A stretch of DNA of 24,743 bases from Candidatus Taylorbacteria bacterium RIFCSPHIGHO2_02_FULL_44_12 (GCA_001822575.1 MHRM01000014.1:22229-46971); one strand, 5' to 3'. Shown: positions 14,954-22,099, numbered from the stretch's first letter. Notes: generated from the letters alone by a model not told the origin. Numbers and translations: made by a program.

Positions 14954-16813
14954 TTAAAGCAAGATCGCCTTTATTCTCCTTATTCCCTGCGACACAGCTT
15001 CTTCTTTGGTGATTTTGAATAACCATTTCCCTTCCGGTCCCCTCAATTCTAGGGTATTTTTTACATGAGGGCCTCCGCAGAATTCTTTGGAGTATGCCGC
15101 ATCAATAATGTCTCCTACAAAATAAACGGAGACTTCATTGCCATATTTTTCCGTGAATGAGTGTTTAGCCCCTGTACGCTCGGCTTCAGCTATCGGCAGA
15201 ACTACCATATTCACTGGCAAAGCCTCTTTTATCTTTTCATTCACAATCTCTTCAACTTTATTTTTTTCTTTATCAGTCATTTTTCTCGGAAAAGAGAAAT
15301 CAAACCGGAGTCTCTCGGGTGTGATATTTGAGCCTTTCTGTGATACACCCTCTCCCAAAACATCATGCAAGGCTTGGTGTAATAAATGTGTGGCTGTGTG
15401 ATATTTGACCGACATCTCCGAAGTATCAGCAAGTCCTCCCTTGAATTTCTTCTCGGAACCAGAACGAGAAATCTCTTGATGTTTCTTGAATTCTTCTTCA
15501 AATCCAGCAACATCTACAGACAAACCTCTTTCTTTGGCGAGATCAATGATCATATCTATAGGCAAACCATGAGAAGAAAAAAGTTTGAAGGCTTGACCTG
15601 ATGTAATATTCGTTTTTCCCTCCGAAATTTTTGTAAATTCTTTCAATCCATCAGTTAGTGTTTTTCTGAATTGTTGTGATTCCAGATGGAGAGTTTGTTC
15701 AATGATCTTTTTATTGTCAAAAATATCGGAATAATGATCTTTGTATTCGATGATTATTGAATCCAAAATATCAACAAGCTGACCATCTTTCATTTTAAGT
15801 TTGTCTATATGCAATATGGCTCTACGGATCAATCGACGGACAAAATAACCTTTCTCGGTATTGCTAGGTGTTACAGCATCGGAAATCAAAAAAACAACCG
15901 ATCTGATATGATCCAGTACTATACGATATGATCTTTGGTTTGAAATATCTTTGTATTGTTTGTCAACATGACTTTCTAGATCTTTGACAACTCTACTGAA
16001 TAGATCAATCTCAAAAATATCAGGCTCATCATTGACCGCCGCCGTAATCCTTTCTAACCCTCCACCAAAATCAACATTTCTCTGTTTGAGTTTTACAAAT
16101 CCCTGAGGAGTTTTTTGGTATTCCATGAACACAGAGTTGCCTATTTCCATGAAGCGCCCGCAATCGCAGTTTGGGTGACATTCATTATCTTTCCATGCAG
16201 ATTTTTCGTGCAACCCCCGCTCAATACCAAAATCAAAAAATATTTCCGAGTCTGGTCCGCCAGGCTCTCCAATAGGCATATTTTCCGGCGCGCCACTTCT
16301 GCTCCACCAATTTTTCTTAGCATCATAAAATATAATTCGTTCTTTCGGAAGTCCTAGCTTTTCCCAAATCTCTGCTGATTCAGTGTCCTTCGGAAGCCCA
16401 AGTTCCCCATCACCTTGGAAACAGCTAACCCACAATCGCTCTTTTGCAATACCAAGATCTTTCGTTAGGAATTCAAAAAGCCAACCAAGTTGTTCTTCTT
16501 TCCAATAACCTCCCTTGACCCCTGTGGAAGGGTCGCCCAATGACCAATTGCCAAGCATTTCAAAAAAGGTGGTATGGCGATTGTCCCCCACCTCTTCTAT
16601 ATCCTCACTCCGAAAACACTTTTGAGAGTTCGCAATCCTTGTACCTGCCGGATGGGGTGCTCCCAGAAGATATGGGAGTAGTGGTTGCATACCACTTCCT
16701 GTAAAAAGGGTTGTTGGATCATTTTCTGGTACAAGAGAAGCCGAGGGTATGATGACATGACCTCTCTTTTCAAAGAATTGCAGGAATCGCTTCCGTACTT
16801 CTGCTGATTTCAT
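14954..16813 (-). CDS. alaS: Alanyl-tRNA synthetase, short form without C-terminal domain
   Basis: Class II synthetase charging tRNA-Ala. From the ATG at 16813 it has 619 residues against about 870 in most bacteria. The aminoacylation domain is complete (RKRFLQFFEKRGH, FTGSGMQPLLPYLLG, NSQKCFRSEDIEEVGD, HTTFFEMLGNWSLGD). The editing domain retains HTATH at 472-476 and CGGPH at 579-583, the zinc-binding residues of deacylation. The protein then stops right after GIRRIKAILL, so the DHHA1/C-Ala domain that supports dimerisation and tRNA elbow contact is absent. The frame is open upstream to 16918, but that stretch is a palindrome and not family sequence. A -10 box 6 nt before the ATG suggests a leaderless mRNA. 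Confidence 0.95.
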   Translation of the reverse strand: MKSAEVRKRFLQFFEKRGHVIIPSASLVPENDPTTLFTGSGMQPLLPYLLGAPHPAGTRIANSQKCFRSEDIEEVGDNRHTTFFEMLGNWSLGDPSTGVKGGYWKEEQLGWLFEFLTKDLGIAKERLWVSCFQGDGELGLPKDTESAEIWEKLGLPKERIIFYDAKKNWWSRSGAPENMPIGEPGGPDSEIFFDFGIERGLHEKSAWKDNECHPNCDCGRFMEIGNSVFMEYQKTPQGFVKLKQRNVDFGGGLERITAAVNDEPDIFEIDLFSRVVKDLESHVDKQYKDISNQRSYRIVLDHIRSVVFLISDAVTPSNTEKGYFVRRLIRRAILHIDKLKMKDGQLVDILDSIIIEYKDHYSDIFDNKKIIEQTLHLESQQFRKTLTDGLKEFTKISEGKTNITSGQAFKLFSSHGLPIDMIIDLAKERGLSVDVAGFEEEFKKHQEISRSGSEKKFKGGLADTSEMSVKYHTATHLLHQALHDVLGEGVSQKGSNITPERLRFDFSFPRKMTDKEKNKVEEIVNEKIKEALPVNMVVLPIAEAERTGAKHSFTEKYGNEVSVYFVGDIIDAAYSKEFCGGPHVKNTLELRGPEGKWLFKITKEEAVSQGIRRIKAILL

Positions 16814-16819
16814 GGTGAA

Positions 16820-16828
16820 AATATAGCA
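16820..16828 (-). promoter_or_regulatory. extended -10 element giving leaderless alaS mRNA
   Basis: Minus strand TGCTATATT, ending 6 nt before the alaS ATG; only TTCACC lies between. No matching -35 is seen; an extended -10 can work without one. The 14 bp inverted repeat at 16839-16913 lies immediately upstream. Confidence 0.5.
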
Positions 16829-16838
16829 GTTTTCATTC

Positions 16839-16913
16839 AGCAAGGCGAGGCCTTGCTTGGCTTGCCAAACTCCATGAAATATAGCTATTTTGTTAGCGAG
16901 GCCTCGCCTTGCT
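16839..16913. repeat. inverted repeat upstream of alaS
   Basis: AGCAAGGCGAGGCC at 16839-16852 is the exact reverse complement of 16900-16913. The right side also contains the 8 bp palindrome GAGGCCTC and an alternative pairing GTTAGC/GCTAAC, so two folds compete. It spans the region where a -35 for alaS would be expected. It could be a protein-binding dyad or a decayed palindromic repeat. Confidence 0.6.
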
Positions 16914-16951
16914 AACAAATCTAACCTCCATGGTTTCTCTCTATCACCAAA

Positions 16952-16986
16952 TAAAAAAGCCCGCAGCGCTTTTTAACGCCGCGGGT
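16952..16986 (-). terminator. intrinsic terminator of the unknown 357-residue gene
   Basis: Minus strand CCCGCGGCG, loop TTAAAAAG, CGCTGCGGGC (one G-T pair) followed by six T and ATTT. A strong GC stem with a T-tract about 60 nt after the stop codon at 17043. It isolates this gene from alaS. Confidence 0.85.
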
Positions 16987-17042
16987 GGTAAAAGGTGTTA
17001 CATCGTTGAGCAATCTCCTCTGATTAGCTCAAACGGATAATG

Positions 17043-18116
17043 TTACAGGTGCTGGTATATGAATGGGTCTTTTCCATCCGGAAAGCCAGGAACAAACAAC
17101 GTCAGATACACCGTAGATTCGGACGGAAAAAAGAAGTCGGTTCGCCATTTTCTAATATTTGTTTTGATCAAACCCAACTTGTCCATAACTGCTTCAGCAT
17201 GCATAACCATTGAAACTGAATAGTCTGGCAGAAATTTTCCATCCAGACTAATTTTCAACAGCAGATTGGTTTTGTTTGAATACACTATCTCTATCTTCTT
17301 GTCCAAGAAATATAGTTGAACCACAGCCCTCCTCAAAGCCTTGGCCTGCAGAGACAACTTGCCCGCACGCTCAGACTCATCGGCAACAATCTTGACAGTC
17401 TCACTATCCATCCCAACTACCGAGCAAATCACCGTAGCAAGATCGATCTTTTGTTCGGCAGTCAACTGCCGGAACATTCCGATCAAAAGAAAGGTGACCA
17501 CCTTGTCCTTTAGATCCCAATGATGTACCCCCACTCTAGTCTTGGTTTTGAAACTTTTGATGATGGTCAATGCAGTCTCCGGACTAACTCTTGCCAAGGA
17601 TTCTCTGACCATCTTCTCAAAATCCGATTCGCCATCCCGGGTAATGCCCGCAAAAATGTATTCCCATGCGGCTAGAATGCTCGTTTGGTCGGCGTGCGCT
17701 CCTTCCAGTAATTCAAGCATACCCTCAACAAGTATCGCTTCGCATTTGACTGACTTGCGATAAAGATCTTCATTAAGATAAATTGTTCTTTGACCAATTA
17801 GGGCTTCATATAGACGCTTGAAGTGGCCTAGCCTTCTGGCTAAAATATCTCTCAACTTTCCCTTATTATCGGTCGCAGGGTCGGTAACAAAGCGCACATC
17901 AGTACGATTGGTTAGTTCCATTACCGTCGGTAACCAGTATTTGGTTAGGAGTGGCTCCGCGATCAGATCGCCATTTGTCTTGGCAAATGTGATAATCATC
18001 TCCTCCACAACATCCAAGGCCTCTGTTTCGGTCATCTTTTCAGTCAACTTCATCATAGCGCAATCAGTAGCTGATCTTGCTCTTTTACACACCATATTCT
18101 CGGTATTCGTACTCAT
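17043..18116 (-). CDS. protein of unknown function, 357 residues
   Basis: I do not recognise this protein. From the ATG at 18116 (MSTNTENMVCKRARSATDCA) it has 357 residues, mostly alpha-helical and charged, without signal peptide, membrane helix, cysteine cluster or nucleotide-binding motif. The middle carries helix-rich segments such as EAILVEGMLELLEGA and TAEQKIDLATVICSVV, and the C-terminal part looks like beta strands (KIEIVYSNKTNLLLKISLDG). The frame is open to an ATG at 18185, but that stretch lies over leader hairpins and is probably untranslated. It forms a complete single-gene unit with a consensus promoter, a structured leader of about 100 nt and an intrinsic terminator. Codons look richer in G/C than in the neighbours, hinting at separate origin or high expression. 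Confidence 0.7.
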   Translation of the reverse strand: MSTNTENMVCKRARSATDCAMMKLTEKMTETEALDVVEEMIITFAKTNGDLIAEPLLTKYWLPTVMELTNRTDVRFVTDPATDNKGKLRDILARRLGHFKRLYEALIGQRTIYLNEDLYRKSVKCEAILVEGMLELLEGAHADQTSILAAWEYIFAGITRDGESDFEKMVRESLARVSPETALTIIKSFKTKTRVGVHHWDLKDKVVTFLLIGMFRQLTAEQKIDLATVICSVVGMDSETVKIVADESERAGKLSLQAKALRRAVVQLYFLDKKIEIVYSNKTNLLLKISLDGKFLPDYSVSMVMHAEAVMDKLGLIKTNIRKWRTDFFFPSESTVYLTLFVPGFPDGKDPFIYQHL

Positions 18117-18194
18117 TTTCAGCGTTCTTTCTTTTCTCCCCTCAAGGAGATCGTTTGCCTCTGCCCTCGGGCATATAGCAAACATTGTTTATCG

Positions 18195-18215
18195 GTGTGA
18201 GCACCATGCTCACAC
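18195..18215. promoter_or_regulatory. perfect 8 bp dyad at the 5-prime end of the leader
   Basis: GTGTGAGC, loop ACCAT, GCTCACAC is a perfect dyad beginning at about +3 of the predicted transcript. It could be a repressor operator overlapping the start site or a stabilising 5-prime RNA hairpin. Smaller stems (GCCC-GA-GGGC and CTCC/GGAG) follow before the ATG. Confidence 0.55.
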
Positions 18216-18224
18216 TCTATCCAA

Positions 18225-18253
18225 AATCTACTCTTATTTTGATACAAAGTCAA
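18225..18253 (-). promoter_or_regulatory. consensus promoter of the unknown 357-residue gene
   Basis: Minus strand TTGACT (18248-18253), 17 nt spacer, TAGATT (18225-18230). The predicted start near 18218 gives a leader of about 100 nt to the ATG at 18116. The -35 lies about 13 nt from the edge of the inverted-repeat element. Confidence 0.65.
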
Positions 18254-18266
18254 TAAAAAAACCTAT

Positions 18267-18416
18267 AAGCTCGATGAATATTACTTGCGCCGCCCCGCAA
18301 TGTAGTTTGAGCCCCTGAGAATGGCCCCTATTTTGGTCGCTCCCGCGAGCCAAAATAGGGCTTGCCATTCGACAGGGCGACCTTGCGGGGCGGCGCAAGT
18401 AATATTCATCGAGCTT
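18267..18416. mobile_element. 150 bp MITE-like element with perfect 34 bp terminal inverted repeats
   Basis: Left arm 18267-18300 (AAGCTCGATGAATATTACTT...) and right arm 18383-18416 are exact reverse complements over 34 nt. The element is flanked on both sides by the same 6-mer ACCTAT (18261-18266 and 18417-18422), as expected of a target-site duplication. Inside, 18326-18336 and 18350-18360 pair perfectly (CCCTATTTTGG), with a TCGC/GCGA stem within and GAATGGC/GCCATTC outside, so the whole unit can fold as one long hairpin. There is no coding capacity. The right copy of ACCTAT contains the first base of the pepF stop triplet, so insertion was at the very end of pepF. On the minus strand the element is followed by a run of seven T, so it may also terminate pepF transcription. 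Confidence 0.75.
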
Positions 18417-18421
18417 ACCTA

Positions 18422-20224
18422 TTAATATTTGATCAACCTTTCCAATTCATTAATATCATTCTCTATCTCCTTCAGGCTTTCTCTCCAAAATTCTGGCTTT
18501 GAAACATTTATGCCTATGCTTTTCAGGATATCTTCTGGTGAAGCACTACCTCCGGCGGATAATAATTTCTCAATATTTTTCCAGAATGCTGGATCTTGAC
18601 GATAACGACGAAGCAAGGCCTTGCTAACCAAAGAACCGTAGGCATATGTATAGACATAAAAGAACCGGCGGATATGACTCCACTGGACAAAAAAGAATCC
18701 ATCATCTCGCTCCAATTTGAATAAGGGCCCTAGATATGCCTGCATGTTTTTGTTATGCAGATCAGCCAATTCTTCTTTTGATAGGAAGCCTTTGGATTTG
18801 ATTTCTTTGTGAATATCATGTTCAAAATTGAAACAGGCGATCTGTCTGAAAATAGTAGAGATATCGTCGCTTATTTTGTTATGAAGTAAATATATCTTCT
18901 CTTTGGCACTGAACTCTTTGGAAACAGTTTCCAGAGCAATAGCTTCAAATAGAGTACTGGCTGTTTCAGCCAGTGATGTTGAATGTTGGAAATATAGACG
19001 CCTCTGTGATCTTGATAACTCTGCATGAAAAGCATGACCTAGTTCGTGAGCAGATGTTGTAAATGAACGAATGTCATTGACATGATTTAGTAGAATAAAT
19101 GTCGGCAATCGGTATGATCCGGAGCAATAAGCCCCTCCAGTCTTACCTATTCTGGGAAATACATCTATCTGCCTGTTTTTTGTGTAAACATCTATCCACT
19201 CCGCATATGATGGATTGAGTTTACCAAATGTTTTTTTGAGAATATTTATAGTCTTTTCAAAGCTATAGGATTTTTCCAACTGACCGATCCGAGCTCCTCT
19301 GTCATAGTAGGCCAACTTTTTTTGTTTCATTAGTTTGGCTTTCAGAGCGTAGAAACGATGAGCAATATTGAAATGTTTTGTAACAGTTTTTACGAGGTTA
19401 TTTATAACAACTGGATCATTGCGATACATCCGAACGGTATTTTCGTGAGGAGAGGCATGGCCACGCAACTGATCATTTATCTTTTTATTGGTAACAAGAG
19501 CATTGATTTCCCATTGGGAGAATGGGGCCACAGCCTTTAACTCTGTAGCAATAAGAGCGGAGATTTTCTTGCGATCTAGAGCTTTGGGCAAAAGAGCCAC
19601 CGTACTAATAGCCGCGGATAATGGCATCTTTTTACCCTTCCACAATATTGATCTGATATTCAAGATCATCTCATTGCCTTCTATCCACATATCATGGGCT
19701 GGCCGGCCTTTGAGATTGATGATCTTTTCTTCTGGTGTAGATAGCCAATGTTTGGCATCATCAAATATTCTTTGGAGAAATACTTTGAAATCTTTTAGTT
19801 TTGGACTGGCTAAAAAAAGTTTTTGTTTACTGGCAGGAATAGTTCCTAGGGATATAACGAAGAAAGTTATGTCATTGTGAGCCTTGGTCAGACGGTTATC
19901 CATGAGGGATATCTGTTTTGGAGCAATGGGATTGTCAGCTTCTAGATCGCTCAAGTATTGGAAATAATACAATGGCTTACTGTCCATGCTTCCCAACATC
20001 TTCTCATAGTCCTTCAGAACAGAAAGAAGAGAGTCTTCATTGTTGAGATACTTTTTATTCGGCGTATCATAAGTTTTGGCAAACTGGTTCAAGGACTTTT
20101 CTATGACACATACATCCCTTTCTATCTTTGGGTCATTTGACGATGAATAGAGAAGGCCGAGATTCCATGTATATGATTTTGTAGAATTATTGTGAGACTT
20201 CTTCTTATTGGTTTTCATGACCAT
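18422..20224 (-). CDS. pepF: M3-family oligoendopeptidase (PepF type)
   Basis: A zinc metallopeptidase that degrades short peptides in the cytoplasm, probably useful in an organism scavenging amino acids. The 600 residues match the family size. The zinc motif HELGH is at 393-397 in FTTSAHELGHAFHAEL, and a third ligand candidate is E420 in LAETASTLFEA. The N-terminal WNLGLLYSSSNDPKIERD and C-terminal YVYTYAYGSLVSKALL segments also fit PepF. No signal peptide is seen; the first residues are MVMKTNKKKSHNN. The second ATG, two codons in, is an equally good start. It lies 5 nt behind the uracil-DNA glycosylase gene. Confidence 0.9.
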   Translation of the reverse strand: MVMKTNKKKSHNNSTKSYTWNLGLLYSSSNDPKIERDVCVIEKSLNQFAKTYDTPNKKYLNNEDSLLSVLKDYEKMLGSMDSKPLYYFQYLSDLEADNPIAPKQISLMDNRLTKAHNDITFFVISLGTIPASKQKLFLASPKLKDFKVFLQRIFDDAKHWLSTPEEKIINLKGRPAHDMWIEGNEMILNIRSILWKGKKMPLSAAISTVALLPKALDRKKISALIATELKAVAPFSQWEINALVTNKKINDQLRGHASPHENTVRMYRNDPVVINNLVKTVTKHFNIAHRFYALKAKLMKQKKLAYYDRGARIGQLEKSYSFEKTINILKKTFGKLNPSYAEWIDVYTKNRQIDVFPRIGKTGGAYCSGSYRLPTFILLNHVNDIRSFTTSAHELGHAFHAELSRSQRRLYFQHSTSLAETASTLFEAIALETVSKEFSAKEKIYLLHNKISDDISTIFRQIACFNFEHDIHKEIKSKGFLSKEELADLHNKNMQAYLGPLFKLERDDGFFFVQWSHIRRFFYVYTYAYGSLVSKALLRRYRQDPAFWKNIEKLLSAGGSASPEDILKSIGINVSKPEFWRESLKEIENDINELERLIKY

Positions 20225-20229
20225 CCATA

Positions 20230-20823
20230 CTACACGAACTTCTTTAAAATCTCAAAATCTTTCTTCAAAACATCACGCATGGAGCCATTATAGAGAGCGG
20301 CGGCCGGGTGATATAAGGTAATGATGGAGAGTGGTCGGTCATTGTGATACGACTCAAATATTTTTCCATGAATACGACTTATCGTCTCCAACTCTAATTC
20401 CAAGTCAAATTTTTTCATTATGTATCCCATAGAATGACGCCCAAGTGTGGCAATGACTCGCGGTTTTATTATGTCAATCTGACGATCCAGAAATGGCCCA
20501 TACAACTTTATTTCTTCTGGTGTGGGGTCTCTATTTTCCGGTGGACGATCTTTGACGATATTGGTGATATAGACTTGTTCTCGCTTTAGACCAATACTTT
20601 CAACAAGTTCAGTCAAGAATTTTCCAGCCGCTCCACAAAAAGGTTTGCCTGTTTCGGCCTCGGTCTTGCCGGGAGCCTCGCCTACGAATATGATAGCGGC
20701 ATCGTGATTGCCTTCGCCGATGACCGGATAATAATGATTGGTCTGGCGGCAAGAATAAAGAGGCGAAACATTCAAAGCCAAAACTTCATCACGGATCTTC
20801 TTCATCTCATCATTTTTTGACAT
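20230..20823 (-). CDS. family 4-like uracil-DNA glycosylase lacking the Fe-S cysteines
   Basis: Removes uracil from DNA to start base-excision repair. The 197 residues carry motif A, FVGEAPGKTEAETGKPF (GEAPG at 48-52), the block TNIVKDRPPENRDPTPEE, and motif B, HPAAAL with H172. Family 4 enzymes normally bind a [4Fe-4S] cluster through four cysteines. Here only C25 is near an expected position, while the positions of the second pair are D92 (VVKCRPP becomes IVKDRPP) and Y108. The cluster therefore seems lost. It heads a two-gene unit with pepF, 5 nt apart. A TACAAT lies about 4 nt before the ATG but without other promoter features. Confidence 0.88.
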   Translation of the reverse strand: MSKNDEMKKIRDEVLALNVSPLYSCRQTNHYYPVIGEGNHDAAIIFVGEAPGKTEAETGKPFCGAAGKFLTELVESIGLKREQVYITNIVKDRPPENRDPTPEEIKLYGPFLDRQIDIIKPRVIATLGRHSMGYIMKKFDLELELETISRIHGKIFESYHNDRPLSIITLYHPAAALYNGSMRDVLKKDFEILKKFV

Positions 20824-20873
20824 AATATTGTATTAGAAAATAATACATGAACTACTGCCGAGCTTTAGTCCAC

Positions 20874-21003
20874 CAACGCCCAAAGCCGTATCATCTCCTT
20901 CGCAAACCCGATTTTTAAAAAAATAAAGATTATATACAGTACACAACTCGCGTTCTGCTTAAGAATTAGAGTTTGCGAAGGAGATGATCGGCGGAGGGCG
21001 GAG
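20874..21003. repeat. hairpin repeat, copy A
   Basis: About 130 bp, nearly identical in sequence and orientation to 21969-22099. The ends form an imperfect inverted repeat: ATCATCTCCTTCGCAAAC at 20890-20907 pairs perfectly with GTTTGCGAAGGAGATGAT at 20971-20988, and outside it CGCCC...GCCG faces CGGC...GGGCG. The loop is AT-rich (TTTTTAAAAAAATAAAGATT). Copy A has an extra right arm near 21041-21062 and a small CCTGTT/AACAGG stem at 21005-21020. It lies between the nuclease stop and the glycosylase start. Confidence 0.8.
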
Positions 21004-21069
21004 TCCTGTTGGCTAACAGGCGCGGAGTTATGTTTGTAAAGGATGATTCGGCTTTGGGCGTTTGCTAAC

Positions 21070-21915
21070 TTACTTCGCCTGCTCAATAACCATAATTGTC
21101 TCGGCAATAATACCATCAATCCGATCTTTTTTAACGCCAATGTTATTTAGAATGGCCTGATTTTTTGCCAGATCCACGCAAACCAAGATATCTCTGCCAA
21201 TCAGATCTTTCTTTTCTTGATGAGTCAGACTGGTCAGACAAGTGATGGGGTGCAAGCCATTCTTTTCTATAATATCGTGAAGGTTTCCTTTGAGGGGATG
21301 ATTCCAGCCTATCAACATTAGGCCCTTGCACATGCTGTATTTGATGGCCTGATCAGTAAACTTGGTATTAGTGATGAGATATCTCTCTTTGAGGTTACGC
21401 TTCACTCCCCCATAATCAAAAACCATCTCGGAAATGTCATCAAATCTGGATTTGACATAGAGAACCACTTTCAGATCGGACTTGAGCTCTATCTCATTGT
21501 GAAATTTGGCTTCAACCATAGCCAATTTATCTTCCTTCCATGCCACTACATCCACTTCATGAACCACACAAGCTCCCATCACTATCTGGTCAGTCAAAGT
21601 CTCGTAACCCCAAAGTTGGAAGATCCTGGCCACAAATTTCTCAAAAGGGAAACCGTCAGGACCGAGCTCAAGGAGGGCTCTGCGAATGGAATATTTAACG
21701 GCCGTCGGAGGATGATGTTTGCGAAGGAGAGCAAAGGCTTTTGAATATATCTCGGTGCTTGACATCCCGTCGCGCACGCTTTTACCGACTTCGTCTATAA
21801 CTTCGTCCACCGCTTGAGCAGATGCTCCGACTCGGGACAAAGAATTGATCAATTTCCCTTCTTCAAAAAGTTCTCTCTGTCCATTTGATTTGGTTATAAA
21901 GACGAGATGATTCAT
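21070..21915 (-). CDS. ATP-cone domain fused to a restriction-endonuclease-like domain
   Basis: A 281-residue protein in two parts. Residues 4-90 look like an ATP-cone (VFITKSNGQRELFEEGKLIN, SLSRVGAS, then a helix ending YSIRRALLELGPDG), the nucleotide-sensing module best known from ribonucleotide reductase and NrdR. From about residue 90 comes a PD-(D/E)xK nuclease-like domain of Mrr type: HEVDVVAWKEDKLAMVEAKF with D122, E135 and K137 as the likely catalytic residues. Such fusions occur in Patescibacteria and other bacteria. A role in defence or DNA turnover controlled by ATP/dATP is inference. No methylase partner is adjacent. A TGCTATAAT box lies 8 nt before the ATG, and near-identical hairpin repeats flank the gene. 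Confidence 0.8.
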   Translation of the reverse strand: MNHLVFITKSNGQRELFEEGKLINSLSRVGASAQAVDEVIDEVGKSVRDGMSSTEIYSKAFALLRKHHPPTAVKYSIRRALLELGPDGFPFEKFVARIFQLWGYETLTDQIVMGACVVHEVDVVAWKEDKLAMVEAKFHNEIELKSDLKVVLYVKSRFDDISEMVFDYGGVKRNLKERYLITNTKFTDQAIKYSMCKGLMLIGWNHPLKGNLHDIIEKNGLHPITCLTSLTHQEKKDLIGRDILVCVDLAKNQAILNNIGVKKDRIDGIIAETIMVIEQAK

Positions 21916-21923
21916 TGCGGGAA

Positions 21924-21932
21924 ATTATAGCA
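21924..21932 (-). promoter_or_regulatory. extended -10 element of the ATP-cone nuclease gene
   Basis: Minus strand TGCTATAAT with a perfect TATAAT, 8 nt before the ATG at 21915. The predicted transcript begins 0-2 nt before the start codon. No -35 match is seen at the usual distance. Confidence 0.6.
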
Positions 21933-21968
21933 CAACCACACTTGCAGAAGCGGCTGACGGAATGCAAA

Positions 21969-22099
21969 CAACCGCCCAAAGCCGTATCATCTCCTTCACA
22001 AACCCGAATTTTAAAAAAATAAAGATTATATCTTGTATACAACTCGCGTATTGCTAAAGAATCAGGGTTTGTGAAGAAGATGATCGGCGGAGGGCGGAG
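21969..22099. repeat. hairpin repeat, copy B
   Basis: Direct copy of 20874-21003. The inner stem differs from copy A by a paired change: the left arm has CTTCACAAAC and the right arm GTTTGTGAAG, where copy A has CTTCGCAAAC and GTTTGCGAAG, so pairing is kept. One unpaired difference (GAAGAAGATG) is present. It lies between mnmA and the nuclease gene, 33 nt past the mnmA stop. Confidence 0.8.

Noticed and set aside
16814..16918. Upstream extension of the alaS frame by 35 residues
   Set aside because: The extension is encoded by the inverted repeat, contains the -10 box and does not resemble AlaRS; family sequence starts at MKSAEVRKRF.
18117..18185. Earlier ATG for the 357-residue protein
   Set aside because: The 23 extra residues lie over leader hairpins and show no protein-like pattern; possible but less likely than 18116.
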